From NCBI RefSeq assembly GCF_027925305.1, contig NZ_BSDR01000001.1, forward strand, positions 3,065,001 to 3,129,000: 64,000 nucleotides of DNA. Reading direction: 5' to 3'. The DNA comes from Desulforhabdus amnigena. GTDB taxonomy: Bacteria; Desulfobacterota; Syntrophobacteria; Syntrophobacterales; Syntrophobacteraceae. Below are positions 1 through 8,785 of the stretch, piece after piece (position 1 is the stretch's first letter; the number at the start of each line of letters is the position of its first letter). The notes below the pieces were generated by a model that ran no database searches, was not told the DNA's origin, and saw only the letters and a list, made by a program, of their open reading frames with translations. Position numbers and translations under genes: made by a program.

Positions 1-1109
1 AGAAAGATGGCACTATCCGGCGGGAGACACGCTTCCCGAAAGCCACCGACGAGTGGGTGCTCTCAGGCCCTCATTTTTTCGTGGGAAACCCATTTTACAA
101 GACGCCCCGCAGCCAGTGCAGGCTCAATTCCGATTATGACGTGCTTGACCTGACTGAACTTCCGGACGATTACCTGCCACGGACGAACTATGTTCCTGCG
201 TGCGGTGCCAATGAGTATCAGAGGCGAACACCGAAGGTGCCTTGGGGGGAAAAGAAACCGATTACTGAATTCTATCGGGTTAATGCCAGTCGGGCGTTGA
301 GCCAATCGGGAGAGCGAACCCTACAGGGTTCCATCATCCCACCAAAGGCTGGTCACATAGATAGTGTGTTCAGTATGACTCTCCAAGACATTACTCTTAT
401 TCCTTATATCTTAGGTCTGTGGATGTCATTACCGTTTGATTTTTTTGTAAAAACAACGGGTAAAAGCGATCTTCGGAATGATTTAGCAAAACAACTTCCC
501 TTGCCATCCACACAATCGCACTGGCAGCTGGTAGCCCGTACTCTGATGCTTACTTGCTTGGCCAAGCCCTTTGTAGACCTCTGGAAAGTTATCTTCAATC
601 AGGACTTTCGCTTAGACCAGTGGGCAAAATTGGACCCCCGCCTCGACAACGCCAAATTCGCCAAGCTCACGCCCGAGTGGTCCCGCCATTGCGCCCTGCG
701 AACCGACTACGAGCGCCGTCAAGCCCTCGTTGAAATCGATGTGCTTACGGCCATGGCGCTGGGCCTCACCCTGGAAGAACTGAAGACCATTTACCGGGTG
801 CAGTTCCCGGTTCTTCGCCAGTACGAGGCCGACACCTGGTACGACCGAAACGGCCGCATCGTGTTCACGGCAAGCAAGGGACTGCCCGGCGTCGGCTTTT
901 CCCGCCCCGAATGGGAGCCCATCAAAGCCATGAAGAGCGGGAGCGTCTCCCGGACCGTCATGGACGACACGCTCCCCGGCGGGCCACGGGAGCGAACCAT
1001 CGTCTACGAGGCTCCCTTCGACCGCTGCAACCGGGAGCGGGATTACGAGACCGCGTGGGCGGAGTTCGAACGACGGTTCGCTCGAATCGGCAAGGTCGAT
1101 ATGTTATAG
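1..1109 (+). CDS. Adenine-specific DNA methyltransferase, C-terminal part (5' end outside window)
   Basis: The reading frame is open from the first bases of the window to TAG at 1107-1109, so only the last ~368 residues are present. The stretch WVLSGPHFFVGNPFYKTPR followed by YDVLDLTELPDDYLPRTNYVP resembles the target-recognition half of Eco57I/PglX-type type IIG or defence-island N6-adenine methyltransferases. The catalytic NPPY-type motif would lie upstream and cannot be seen. The C-terminus is rich in charged residues. It is the first gene of a co-directional set (small TA-like genes, DUF1998 helicase, winged-helix, UvrD helicase), which suggests a role in self/non-self marking for a defence system. 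The family call rests on motif recall and neighbours; the exact system is not certain. Confidence 0.7.
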   Translation, partial: KDGTIRRETRFPKATDEWVLSGPHFFVGNPFYKTPRSQCRLNSDYDVLDLTELPDDYLPRTNYVPACGANEYQRRTPKVPWGEKKPITEFYRVNASRALSQSGERTLQGSIIPPKAGHIDSVFSMTLQDITLIPYILGLWMSLPFDFFVKTTGKSDLRNDLAKQLPLPSTQSHWQLVARTLMLTCLAKPFVDLWKVIFNQDFRLDQWAKLDPRLDNAKFAKLTPEWSRHCALRTDYERRQALVEIDVLTAMALGLTLEELKTIYRVQFPVLRQYEADTWYDRNGRIVFTASKGLPGVGFSRPEWEPIKAMKSGSVSRTVMDDTLPGGPRERTIVYEAPFDRCNRERDYETAWAEFERRFARIGKVDML

Positions 1110-1148
1110 TCAACCAAGCCAAACCAAAGCGAAAAAGGAGAAGACGGG

Positions 1149-1421
1149 ATGCCTGCAATCTCCATGTTTTATGGGATTCTCATCCGGATGTTTTACCGCG
1201 ATATCGAAAAACATCACGTCCCACACATACATGCCGATTACCAAGGGCAAGTTGCGGTGTACTCGATTCCCGACGGAACGCTCCTGGCTGGTGAATTGCC
1301 ACACAACAAGCACAAGCTGGTCGTTGCGTGGATCGAAATTCATCAAGAAGATTTGATGGCTGACTGGACGCTGGCTGTGAACGGCAAGAAACCATTTCCC
1401 ATCAGAGGACTTGACCAATGA
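1149..1421 (+). CDS. DUF4160 family protein
   Basis: This 90-residue protein starts at ATG 1149, with AAAAAGGAGAAGACGGG just upstream as ribosome binding site. It has the DUF4160 pattern MPAISMFYGILIRMFY followed by HHVPHIHADYQG and a C-terminal segment around residues 55-75 typical of the family. DUF4160 proteins are nearly always followed by a DUF2442 gene, as here, where the two overlap in an ATGA. The pair is often proposed as a toxin-antitoxin-like module, but its biochemistry is not established to my knowledge. It sits 39 bp after the methyltransferase and inside the defence operon. Confidence 0.85.
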   Translation: MPAISMFYGILIRMFYRDIEKHHVPHIHADYQGQVAVYSIPDGTLLAGELPHNKHKLVVAWIEIHQEDLMADWTLAVNGKKPFPIRGLDQ

Positions 1422-1684
1422 GAATAGCAAAGATCACACCACAACCTGGTTGGGTATTGTCCATCGTTGCGGACGATGGTCGCATGGGCGATTTTGATGT
1501 CAGTCCGTATTTGGAATACGAAGCGTTTGAACCCCTTAAGAATCATACAGAATTTCTGAAGATTTCCAACGGGGGATATTTCGTTGAATGGGATTGCGGC
1601 GCCGATCTATCAGCCGATACCATCGAGGCTCGATGGCGGCTAGTCGGCAAAGCTGAGCCGCAGGCAACGGCTCAAAACGGGTGA
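1418..1684 (+). CDS. DUF2442 family protein
   Basis: An 88-residue protein whose ATG overlaps the TGA of the DUF4160 gene (ATGA at 1418-1421), indicating translational coupling. It shows the DUF2442 hallmarks: an N-terminal beta-rich part (VLSIVADDGRMGDFDVSPYL) and the segment GGYFVEWDCGADLSADTIEA near residues 52-71. In the family the last helix often contacts DNA or the partner. It is likely the partner of DUF4160 in a small two-gene module lodged between the methyltransferase and the helicase. Confidence 0.85.
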   Translation: MRIAKITPQPGWVLSIVADDGRMGDFDVSPYLEYEAFEPLKNHTEFLKISNGGYFVEWDCGADLSADTIEARWRLVGKAEPQATAQNG

Positions 1685-1723
1685 TGAGCTCGAACGGGGA
1701 GAGCAGGCGAGGAGTCAAGAAGC

Positions 1724-1939
1724 ATGCACACCACCTACCGACTTCATGCGAATCAACTGGATGAGAAGTTCATCCAATCCTTGAAAGCCCTTTTCGGGGA
1801 CAAAGACATCGAAATCATGGTGAGCGAGGTTGATGAAACGGCCTACCTGCTTCGGTCGGAAGCGAATGAGGAGCGGCTCTTGAAAGCCATTGAGAATTTC
1901 GAGAAGAGAGAGAATCTGCATGAAATGCGGTGTGAGTAA
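1724..1939 (+). CDS. Small hypothetical protein, antitoxin-like
   Basis: A 71-residue acidic protein starting at ATG 1724 after a weak purine-rich site (GGAG near 1710). The sequence begins MHTTYRLHANQLDEKFIQSLK and ends in a charged helix. It resembles small proteins often annotated as antitoxins next to RelE/ParE toxins, but no partner toxin lies immediately beside it. The next gene starts 3 bp downstream, so it is co-transcribed with the helicase. A RelE-like domain does occur further down the operon, at the N-terminus of the UvrD-type helicase, which may be relevant. The function is not known. Confidence 0.6.
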   Translation: MHTTYRLHANQLDEKFIQSLKALFGDKDIEIMVSEVDETAYLLRSEANEERLLKAIENFEKRENLHEMRCE

Positions 1940-1942
1940 ACG

Positions 1943-4900
1943 ATGATTCCATCCGTCTTGTCCAGCCAGGTTCAACGAGGCATCGAGGACTTCCTCAAGA
2001 CCACTTTCCCTATCTCAAACCCGTTTTTCGAGGGGATTGTCGACCGACTCATCGATAGCCGGGATGATCTGTTCAAAGGCCCATACCTGTCCATGAAGCT
2101 CCCCTTCCGGCTAGGGAGCGCCGAGACCGAATTCTTTCAGGATATTCCTCTTGGTTTTACGCCCTATCTCCATCAGGAGACGGCTTTCCGGCGCCTCAGT
2201 GGAGAAGAAACGAAATCTACCCTGGTAGCCACAGGAACCGGGTCCGGCAAGACGGAGTGCTTCCTCTATCCAGTCCTCGACTACTGCTACCGTCATCGGG
2301 GAGAACCCGGCATCAAGGCCATCATCATCTATCCCATGAATGCCCTTGCGACGGACCAGGCAAAGCGTCTGGCAAAGCTGATTCATGGAAATGAAAATCT
2401 TCGAGACAAGATCCGTGCGGGACTTTTCATCGGCCAGATGGAAGAAAACGCCGCCACGGCAATGACGGCAGACCGGGTGATCACCAACAAGGATACCCTG
2501 CGACTGAATCCCCCCGACATTCTCCTGACCAACTACAAGATGCTCGATTATCTGCTGATCCGTCCAAGGGATTTCAGCTTGTGGCAAGCCAATGGGCCGG
2601 AAACCCTGAAGTACCTGGTCGTCGATGAACTGCATACCTTCGATGGGGCTCAAGGGACCGATCTTGCCTGCCTGATTCGGCGATTGAAGGAGCGGTTGAA
2701 GACTCCGGAAAAGTATCTCTGCTGTGTGGGAACCTCCGCCACTCTGGGCGGCAAGGAGAGCGCCAGGGACCTTCAAGACTACAGCGGTGAAGTTTTCGGA
2801 GAGGAATTCGATGCCGATTCGGTGATCGCGGAATCACTCCTTACCCCAGGGGAATTCTTCCAGGACTCCTTCATTACCCGGATTGCGGTTGTCCCTCAGG
2901 AAGAAGCCGAAAGGTTGAGGCCGGACTCGTTTTCCGATTTTGCATCCTACATTCAGACGCAGCATGAACTGTGGCTCGGAGAGCGGATCGAGAATCCAAC
3001 GGAAGAGCAATGGAAAATCGATCTATCGGAGAAGCTGAAGCAGCATGCCTTCTTTCGAAATCTCCTGATGATTCTTGAGAAAAGGAACGGCATCGTGCCA
3101 CTCCCGGAAATCATCCAGGAGCTGGACAGGGTGATTCCCGAGTTTCAAGGCGGCACTCAGGAATACAAACAGGATGTACTCGGAAGCCTCCTGGCCCTCA
3201 TCTCCTGTGCCAGGGTCAAACCAGCCGAGAGGCTTCTGCCGTTCCTCAATGTCAGGCTTCAGCTGTGGGCCAGGGAATTGAGGCGAATCGTTGCCGAGGT
3301 TGGCCCTGAGCCGAGGCTGAGATTCTCGGACGATCTCAATGATGAACAGTCACGAACTCACCTTCCGGTTGTTCACTGCCGGGAGTGCGGTGCCATGGGG
3401 TGGGCGGGGACAAAGAGAGAACAGGACACTTCCATGAACCCCGACCTTCAGCATTTTTACCTTTCGTTTTTTCATTACAGCCCGACCCTCACCTATCTTT
3501 TCCCCAAGGACAGGCGAGTGGTGCAGCTCGGCCAGCAGGAATTCGGGAAGTGGATCTGTGGCCACTGCCTTCATTTGACTCAGGGAGACCACATCGCGGC
3601 GTGCCCGGTTTGCGGCAAGAAGGATCGGATCGTCCCGGTCCTCATCGTCAACACCAGAATCAAGAAGAACGAAACGGTTCGAGGAACCCACAACTGCCCG
3701 TTCTGCGACAGTTTTGACAGCCTTACCATCATCGGCTCCAGGGCGGCAAGCCTCACCAGTGTTGCCATAAGCCAGATCTACTCCTCAACGTTCAACGATG
3801 ACAAGAAGCTCCTCACCTTTTCCGACTCCGTTCAGGATGCCTCTCACCGGGCTGCCTTTTTTGCCGCGAGAACCTATCGATTCAATTTCCGGAGCGCTCT
3901 GCAGAAGTTCATCGATCAGGAGCCCGGCGAGCTGTCTCTGGATCAGATCCCAGCCGGGTTTGCTGAATACTGGCTGAAGGAACGAGGTAAGAACAATTTC
4001 ATCAGTACATTCCTGGCGCCGGACATGGCCTGGTTCGAAGATTACGAGCTGTTGGTCAAGAACGGCAAGATACCGGATGGAAGCACCCTGCTCGATGAGG
4101 TTCTCCGACGGATCGATTGGGAGATCACCAGTGAGTACGGATTCAACTGCCGTATCGGAAGAACCCTGGAAAAGACAGGCTCCTCCATAGGCAGTATCAA
4201 GGTCGAGAAACTCAAGGAAGTATCCGATTCACTGCTCGAACCACTCCAAAATGAACTCGGTTGTCTCCGGGAACTGGACGAAAGGACGCTTCTTCGATTC
4301 CTGCTTGGATTCATAACCCAGCTCAGAGCAAAGGGCGGGGTGTTTCATCCTGCTCTGAAATCCTACGTGGACAATTGGGGCGGGTATTATTCCATCAACA
4401 TCATCCCTTACATGCCGAATTTTGGGAAACACTCCCGCACCCCAGCCTTCCTGACGACCAAGGGCGGCACCCGATTCGATACCCTCATCAGCAGAGGGAG
4501 GGGAAAGACCTGGTATGAAGACTGGGTCGCGAAAAACTTCTGCCATCTCTATCCCCTCGTGGGGATGTACTCGGAAAGAATCTATGAACTGGCCCTCCGA
4601 GCACTCTCCAAGCTTGAAATACTTGAAGAGGTAAAGATCCAGGGGCATGCCGTTTGGGGAATCAGCCGTTCTGCCGTTTTCGTCGGAAGGGAAGTGAAAC
4701 AGTACCGGTGTGATACCTGCGGCCATAGTGTCTCAGCAACTGCGGACGCCTCGGAATGGTGGAGGGGGTGCTCCTGCCTGAAATTCGAATGCCGGGGCCA
4801 CTATGAGGAGGAACCCTACACCGAAGACTATTACGGTAAGCTTTACTCCACGGGCGATGTTCAGAGGATCTTTGCGGAGGAGCATACGGGCTTATTGGAG

Positions 4901-7900
4901 AGGGGAACGAGGGAATTGCTGGAAAGACGTTTCATCAGCGGCGAAAACCCGTGGGACCCGAATCTTCTTTCCTGCACACCGACCCTTGAGATGGGTATCG
5001 ATATCGGCGATCTCTCATCGGTGATCCTTTGTTCGGTTCCACCCTCCCAATCGAACTACCTGCAAAGAATCGGGCGAGCAGGGAGACGGGATGGCAACTC
5101 CTTTGCCATGACCGTCGCCAATGCCAGGCCTCATGATCTGTACTTCTACGATCAGCCGGAGGAGATGATAGCTGGTCGAGTGGAGCCTCCAGGCTGTTTC
5201 CTCAATGCGCCCGCAGTCCTTGAAAGGCAATTCACGGCCTTTTGTTTCGACAGGTGGATTGAAACCGGAGCATCCGGTGTCGCTCTTCCATACAAGTTGG
5301 GCCAGGTGCTGACCAACCTCAGCAAGAAGGACAACAAGAATCTCTTCCCCTTCAACCTCCTCGACTTCATTGAAAACAATAGAACGGTCCTTTTCGAGCG
5401 GTTCGTACAGATCTTTCAGGGTTCCCTGACAGGAGAGTCCGTGGAAAATCTCAGGGCCTTTGTCGAGGGTGCCGAGGGAGAGCAGAATCTAAGATACCGG
5501 ATCTTGAACGGTCTAAACGAGATCGATAAGGAAAAACGCACCCTTCAAGACCGGGTGAAGAAGCTCAACTATCGAATCAAACAAAAGGAAAACGATCCGG
5601 TAAAGGACAAGAACTACGAGTCGGACCTCGACGATTTAAGGCTTGAGAAGACCGCCATCAATGGCATCATCCGTTCCATTGTCGAGAAGGACACGTTCAA
5701 TTTCTTCACCGACGAAGGATTGCTTCCAAACTATGCCTTCCCTCAGGCGGGGGTGATCCTTCGGTCTGTCATTTACCGAAGAAAGAAGAACACGGACGGG
5801 CCGGGCAAGTATCAAACCAAGGTCTTTGAGTACGAACGACCGGCTGTGAGCGCCATCCACGAACTGGCCCCCGCCAACAGGTTCTATGCGGAGGGTCGGA
5901 AGGTCACCGTTGATCAGATCAATATGGCCACATCTGAGGTGGAAGACTGGCGGTTTTGCAACAATTGCACATATCATGAACTGGTGGTTTCAGGGGAGGA
6001 AAAGGCAGCCTGCCCCAAATGCGGAAGCCCTCTTTGGGCTGATGACGGACAGAAACGCCGCATGATCCGCATGCGCCAGGTGATTGCCACAACTTCCGAC
6101 AAAGAGAGCCGCAACCAGGATGACAGTGATGATCGAGAGCCTGAGTTCTACAACAAGCACATGCTCTTTGATGCCGATGAGAAGTTCATCGAGAAAGCCT
6201 TCAAGATCGACCGGGAAGATTTCCCCTTCGGGTTTGAGTATCTGAACCGAGCGACCTTCCGAGAGGTGAACTTCGGGAACAAGGAGACCGTTGGGGAGAA
6301 CATCGATGTCGCCGGCCACCAGGTTCCGAAGAAGGGGTTTGCGATCTGTCGCGAATGCGGCAAGGTTCAGAGAAACGGGAAGAAGATAGAGCATGCGGTG
6401 ACCTGCAAGTACAAGCTTCGAAGCTCCGAGAAAAATGTTTTTGACTGTCTCTACATGTACCGGGAATTCACTTCGGAAGCCATCCGCATCCTGCTCCCCA
6501 TGACGAGTTTTGCCGGTTCAGACCAGAAGCTTCATTCCTTCATCGCCGCCCTGTTTCTTGGATTGAAGAAGGTCTTTCGAGGAAACATCGATCATCTTCA
6601 AACCACGGTTTATGACGATCCCGTGGCCGGAACGTCCCACAAGAGGAAATACCTCGTCCTCTATGACGTGGTTCCCGGAGGAACAGGGTACCTCAAGCAG
6701 TTGATCAGGACCGAAAAACCGCTCATGAATGTCTTCGAAGCCGCATTGGAGGTCTTGAGATCCTGTTCATGTCAGCAGAATCCGGAGAAGGATGGATGCT
6801 ACCGGTGTCTTTTTGCCTACCGGATGAGTTTCGACATGGCGGATATCTCGCGGAATACGGCCATTCAGGTTTTAACGGAGATCCTCAAGGGAAAGGATGC
6901 TCTTGTTGAAACGGAATCTCTGAGCAAGATATCGGTCAATGCGTTGTTTGACAGCGAGCTTGAGGCCCGTTTTGTCGAGGCCGTAAGGAGGGTCAAATTC
7001 CACGATGAGCCTGTTTCTTTTAAACAGGATATCGTGAATGGAAAGCCGGGATGGTATCTCAAGATCAACGGCAATGGATACTACATCGAGCCGCAGGTCA
7101 GTGTCGGACCTGAAAGCGGGGTCCTGATTCCAAGCAAGATCGATTTCGTCTTTCACCCTGAGAGGCAGAAAGATAGCAGGCCTTCTATTGCGGTTTTCAC
7201 CGATGGATTCTCATTTCATGCCGATGGAGCTGCCCTCAAGAACAGGATCGGTAAGGATCTAGCTCAGAGAATGGCCCTCGTCCGGAGCGGGAAGTATCTC
7301 GTCTTCTCCCTGTCGTGGAACGATATCGAAAACCAGTTCAAGCCGCAGCAAGCCTACTTCATCAACTTCACACAGCCCCACGGCTCCCGTTTCGGAAAGC
7401 TCCTTGATGCCTTCGATGCAACATTCGGCGTGAAGAAGCTTTCGGATATGCACCTGGCCACAGGTTTCGAGATGCTGATCCAGTTCCTGGCCATCCCGGA
7501 TTTTGAAATGTGGAGACTCTATTCTTTAATCCATGCCATGATCCATATTGATTCAAAGAAGCTGGGAACCTTCAATGCCATTGAGTCAGCACGAGAGGCC
7601 CTCAAGAGGGACGCACCGTGGCATGAAATTCAGCCGACTCTCGAACACGATCCGAACGGCACGTATTGTTTTGGCATCAATGAGAAGACTTACGAGGACA
7701 ATAAGCCGATGCTCAAAATGCTTGTCTGCATCGGCAAGGAAGACATGCAGGGCCGCAGGTTTCAGAAGCTCGAAGTGACATGCCGATTTTATGATGATGA
7801 CGATATCGCACTGAACCCCAACTTTAAGGTGGCATGGAACGGTTTTATCCGACTCTACAACGTTTACCAGTTTGCTCCACAGGCTCTATTCGTTACCTCG

Positions 7901-8269
7901 AAAGGTATCCTGGATGGTGAGTATTCCTCCTTTTTTGCTTCTCAGGAAGAACTTCGTCCAGAAGCAGTGGCGGGTTTCGAACAGGATGGTTTGCGAGACC
8001 TCAAATCCGTAACCGACCAACGAATTCATCCGTTCCTTTCTGTGGTCGCTGCGAATGGGATTGCCCTTCCGGAAGCGGGATTCGAACTGTCTGACGACAG
8101 AGGGGCAGTGATTGCATCGGCAGAGTTGGGCTGGCCGACGCTAAAGGTTGCTTTCCTCGTCGACGAGGAAATGGAACGGGCTCTTCTTTTCACCGAGAGG
8201 GGTTGGAAAGTTGCACACTTGGCAGAGGTAGTTTTGGAACCGGAGAAGTACCTCCAACTACTCCAGTAG
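1943..8269 (+). CDS. Very large DEAD/DEAH helicase with DUF1998 and C-terminal nuclease-like domain (DruE/DrmA-B-like)
   Basis: This 2108-residue superfamily 2 helicase has Walker A TGTGSGKT at residues 97-104, YPMNALA (motif Ia), DELH near 228, a GTSATLGG motif III, and a C-terminal helicase half around residues 1010-1055 (LEMGIDIGD, QRIGRAGRR). Several CxxC pairs (CREC, CGHC...CPVC, CPFC) suggest zinc ribbons. A DUF1998/MrfA-like cysteine cluster (CSCQQN...CYRCLFAYR) lies near 1585-1625. Residues ~1665-1800 show a PD-(D/E)XK or Vsr-like pattern (DSELEARF, SKIDFVF, AVFTDGFSFH, SLSWND). Size and domains resemble Druantia DruE and the DISARM DrmA/DrmB pair. It begins 3 bp after the preceding gene. 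It probably translocates on DNA for phage restriction; that role is inferred. Confidence 0.85.
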   Translation: MIPSVLSSQVQRGIEDFLKTTFPISNPFFEGIVDRLIDSRDDLFKGPYLSMKLPFRLGSAETEFFQDIPLGFTPYLHQETAFRRLSGEETKSTLVATGTGSGKTECFLYPVLDYCYRHRGEPGIKAIIIYPMNALATDQAKRLAKLIHGNENLRDKIRAGLFIGQMEENAATAMTADRVITNKDTLRLNPPDILLTNYKMLDYLLIRPRDFSLWQANGPETLKYLVVDELHTFDGAQGTDLACLIRRLKERLKTPEKYLCCVGTSATLGGKESARDLQDYSGEVFGEEFDADSVIAESLLTPGEFFQDSFITRIAVVPQEEAERLRPDSFSDFASYIQTQHELWLGERIENPTEEQWKIDLSEKLKQHAFFRNLLMILEKRNGIVPLPEIIQELDRVIPEFQGGTQEYKQDVLGSLLALISCARVKPAERLLPFLNVRLQLWARELRRIVAEVGPEPRLRFSDDLNDEQSRTHLPVVHCRECGAMGWAGTKREQDTSMNPDLQHFYLSFFHYSPTLTYLFPKDRRVVQLGQQEFGKWICGHCLHLTQGDHIAACPVCGKKDRIVPVLIVNTRIKKNETVRGTHNCPFCDSFDSLTIIGSRAASLTSVAISQIYSSTFNDDKKLLTFSDSVQDASHRAAFFAARTYRFNFRSALQKFIDQEPGELSLDQIPAGFAEYWLKERGKNNFISTFLAPDMAWFEDYELLVKNGKIPDGSTLLDEVLRRIDWEITSEYGFNCRIGRTLEKTGSSIGSIKVEKLKEVSDSLLEPLQNELGCLRELDERTLLRFLLGFITQLRAKGGVFHPALKSYVDNWGGYYSINIIPYMPNFGKHSRTPAFLTTKGGTRFDTLISRGRGKTWYEDWVAKNFCHLYPLVGMYSERIYELALRALSKLEILEEVKIQGHAVWGISRSAVFVGREVKQYRCDTCGHSVSATADASEWWRGCSCLKFECRGHYEEEPYTEDYYGKLYSTGDVQRIFAEEHTGLLERGTRELLERRFISGENPWDPNLLSCTPTLEMGIDIGDLSSVILCSVPPSQSNYLQRIGRAGRRDGNSFAMTVANARPHDLYFYDQPEEMIAGRVEPPGCFLNAPAVLERQFTAFCFDRWIETGASGVALPYKLGQVLTNLSKKDNKNLFPFNLLDFIENNRTVLFERFVQIFQGSLTGESVENLRAFVEGAEGEQNLRYRILNGLNEIDKEKRTLQDRVKKLNYRIKQKENDPVKDKNYESDLDDLRLEKTAINGIIRSIVEKDTFNFFTDEGLLPNYAFPQAGVILRSVIYRRKKNTDGPGKYQTKVFEYERPAVSAIHELAPANRFYAEGRKVTVDQINMATSEVEDWRFCNNCTYHELVVSGEEKAACPKCGSPLWADDGQKRRMIRMRQVIATTSDKESRNQDDSDDREPEFYNKHMLFDADEKFIEKAFKIDREDFPFGFEYLNRATFREVNFGNKETVGENIDVAGHQVPKKGFAICRECGKVQRNGKKIEHAVTCKYKLRSSEKNVFDCLYMYREFTSEAIRILLPMTSFAGSDQKLHSFIAALFLGLKKVFRGNIDHLQTTVYDDPVAGTSHKRKYLVLYDVVPGGTGYLKQLIRTEKPLMNVFEAALEVLRSCSCQQNPEKDGCYRCLFAYRMSFDMADISRNTAIQVLTEILKGKDALVETESLSKISVNALFDSELEARFVEAVRRVKFHDEPVSFKQDIVNGKPGWYLKINGNGYYIEPQVSVGPESGVLIPSKIDFVFHPERQKDSRPSIAVFTDGFSFHADGAALKNRIGKDLAQRMALVRSGKYLVFSLSWNDIENQFKPQQAYFINFTQPHGSRFGKLLDAFDATFGVKKLSDMHLATGFEMLIQFLAIPDFEMWRLYSLIHAMIHIDSKKLGTFNAIESAREALKRDAPWHEIQPTLEHDPNGTYCFGINEKTYEDNKPMLKMLVCIGKEDMQGRRFQKLEVTCRFYDDDDIALNPNFKVAWNGFIRLYNVYQFAPQALFVTSKGILDGEYSSFFASQEELRPEAVAGFEQDGLRDLKSVTDQRIHPFLSVVAANGIALPEAGFELSDDRGAVIASAELGWPTLKVAFLVDEEMERALLFTERGWKVAHLAEVVLEPEKYLQLLQ

Positions 8270-8320
8270 ATGAAACCAATTCTGAGATTCATTGCTTATT
8301 GATTTATAGGAGAATCCTTG

Positions 8321-8722
8321 ATGGCACAGAAGATTTTGGAATCTGTCAAAACTGAAACGATCAAGAAGAGATTTCAGATCATAGCAAGTATATTGGCCGG
8401 AAAACATGATATCTCAACCGGCAGACCGTCAGAGGACATGGTAGCCGATGTTGAGCTATCTGCTTCTGCAATCCGGAATTTCCTCAACAAGCTTCACGAA
8501 CTCGGCTTTGTCAGAAAGGAGTTCATCCCCGCCGGATGCCTGCCTGTTTGCTCAGGGATGGGCTGGCCCAATCATAATGAGTACCATCTCACGGAGGAAG
8601 GCATTCGTTATGTGATCGAGCAACTCTCGCTTTGGGAACCCACTCCGTCATATGAACGCATAACGGGTGAGATGATAAAGGGCCACATCCAGAAGATGGC
8701 ATCCGAGAAAAAGAAAAAGTAG
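8321..8722 (+). CDS. Winged-helix DNA-binding-like hypothetical protein
   Basis: A 133-residue basic protein. ATG 8321 is preceded by AGGAGA with 7-bp spacing; an upstream TTG at 8318 is less likely. Residues ~15-100 look like a winged-helix fold: SEDMVADVELSASAIRNFLN as recognition helix region, then HELGFVRKEF and EYHLTEEGIRYVIEQL as the wing and following helix. The C-terminus is lysine-rich. It lies between the large helicase and the UvrD-like helicase, on the same strand with short gaps. It could be a small regulator of the operon or a DNA-binding subunit of the defence complex. No named family was recognised. Confidence 0.7.
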   Translation: MAQKILESVKTETIKKRFQIIASILAGKHDISTGRPSEDMVADVELSASAIRNFLNKLHELGFVRKEFIPAGCLPVCSGMGWPNHNEYHLTEEGIRYVIEQLSLWEPTPSYERITGEMIKGHIQKMASEKKKK

Positions 8723-8785
8723 AGAGACGTAAAATGTCGCTGAGCAAATGCGGATATTTTGCCCAGTGTACGCAGAGGAGAGGAT

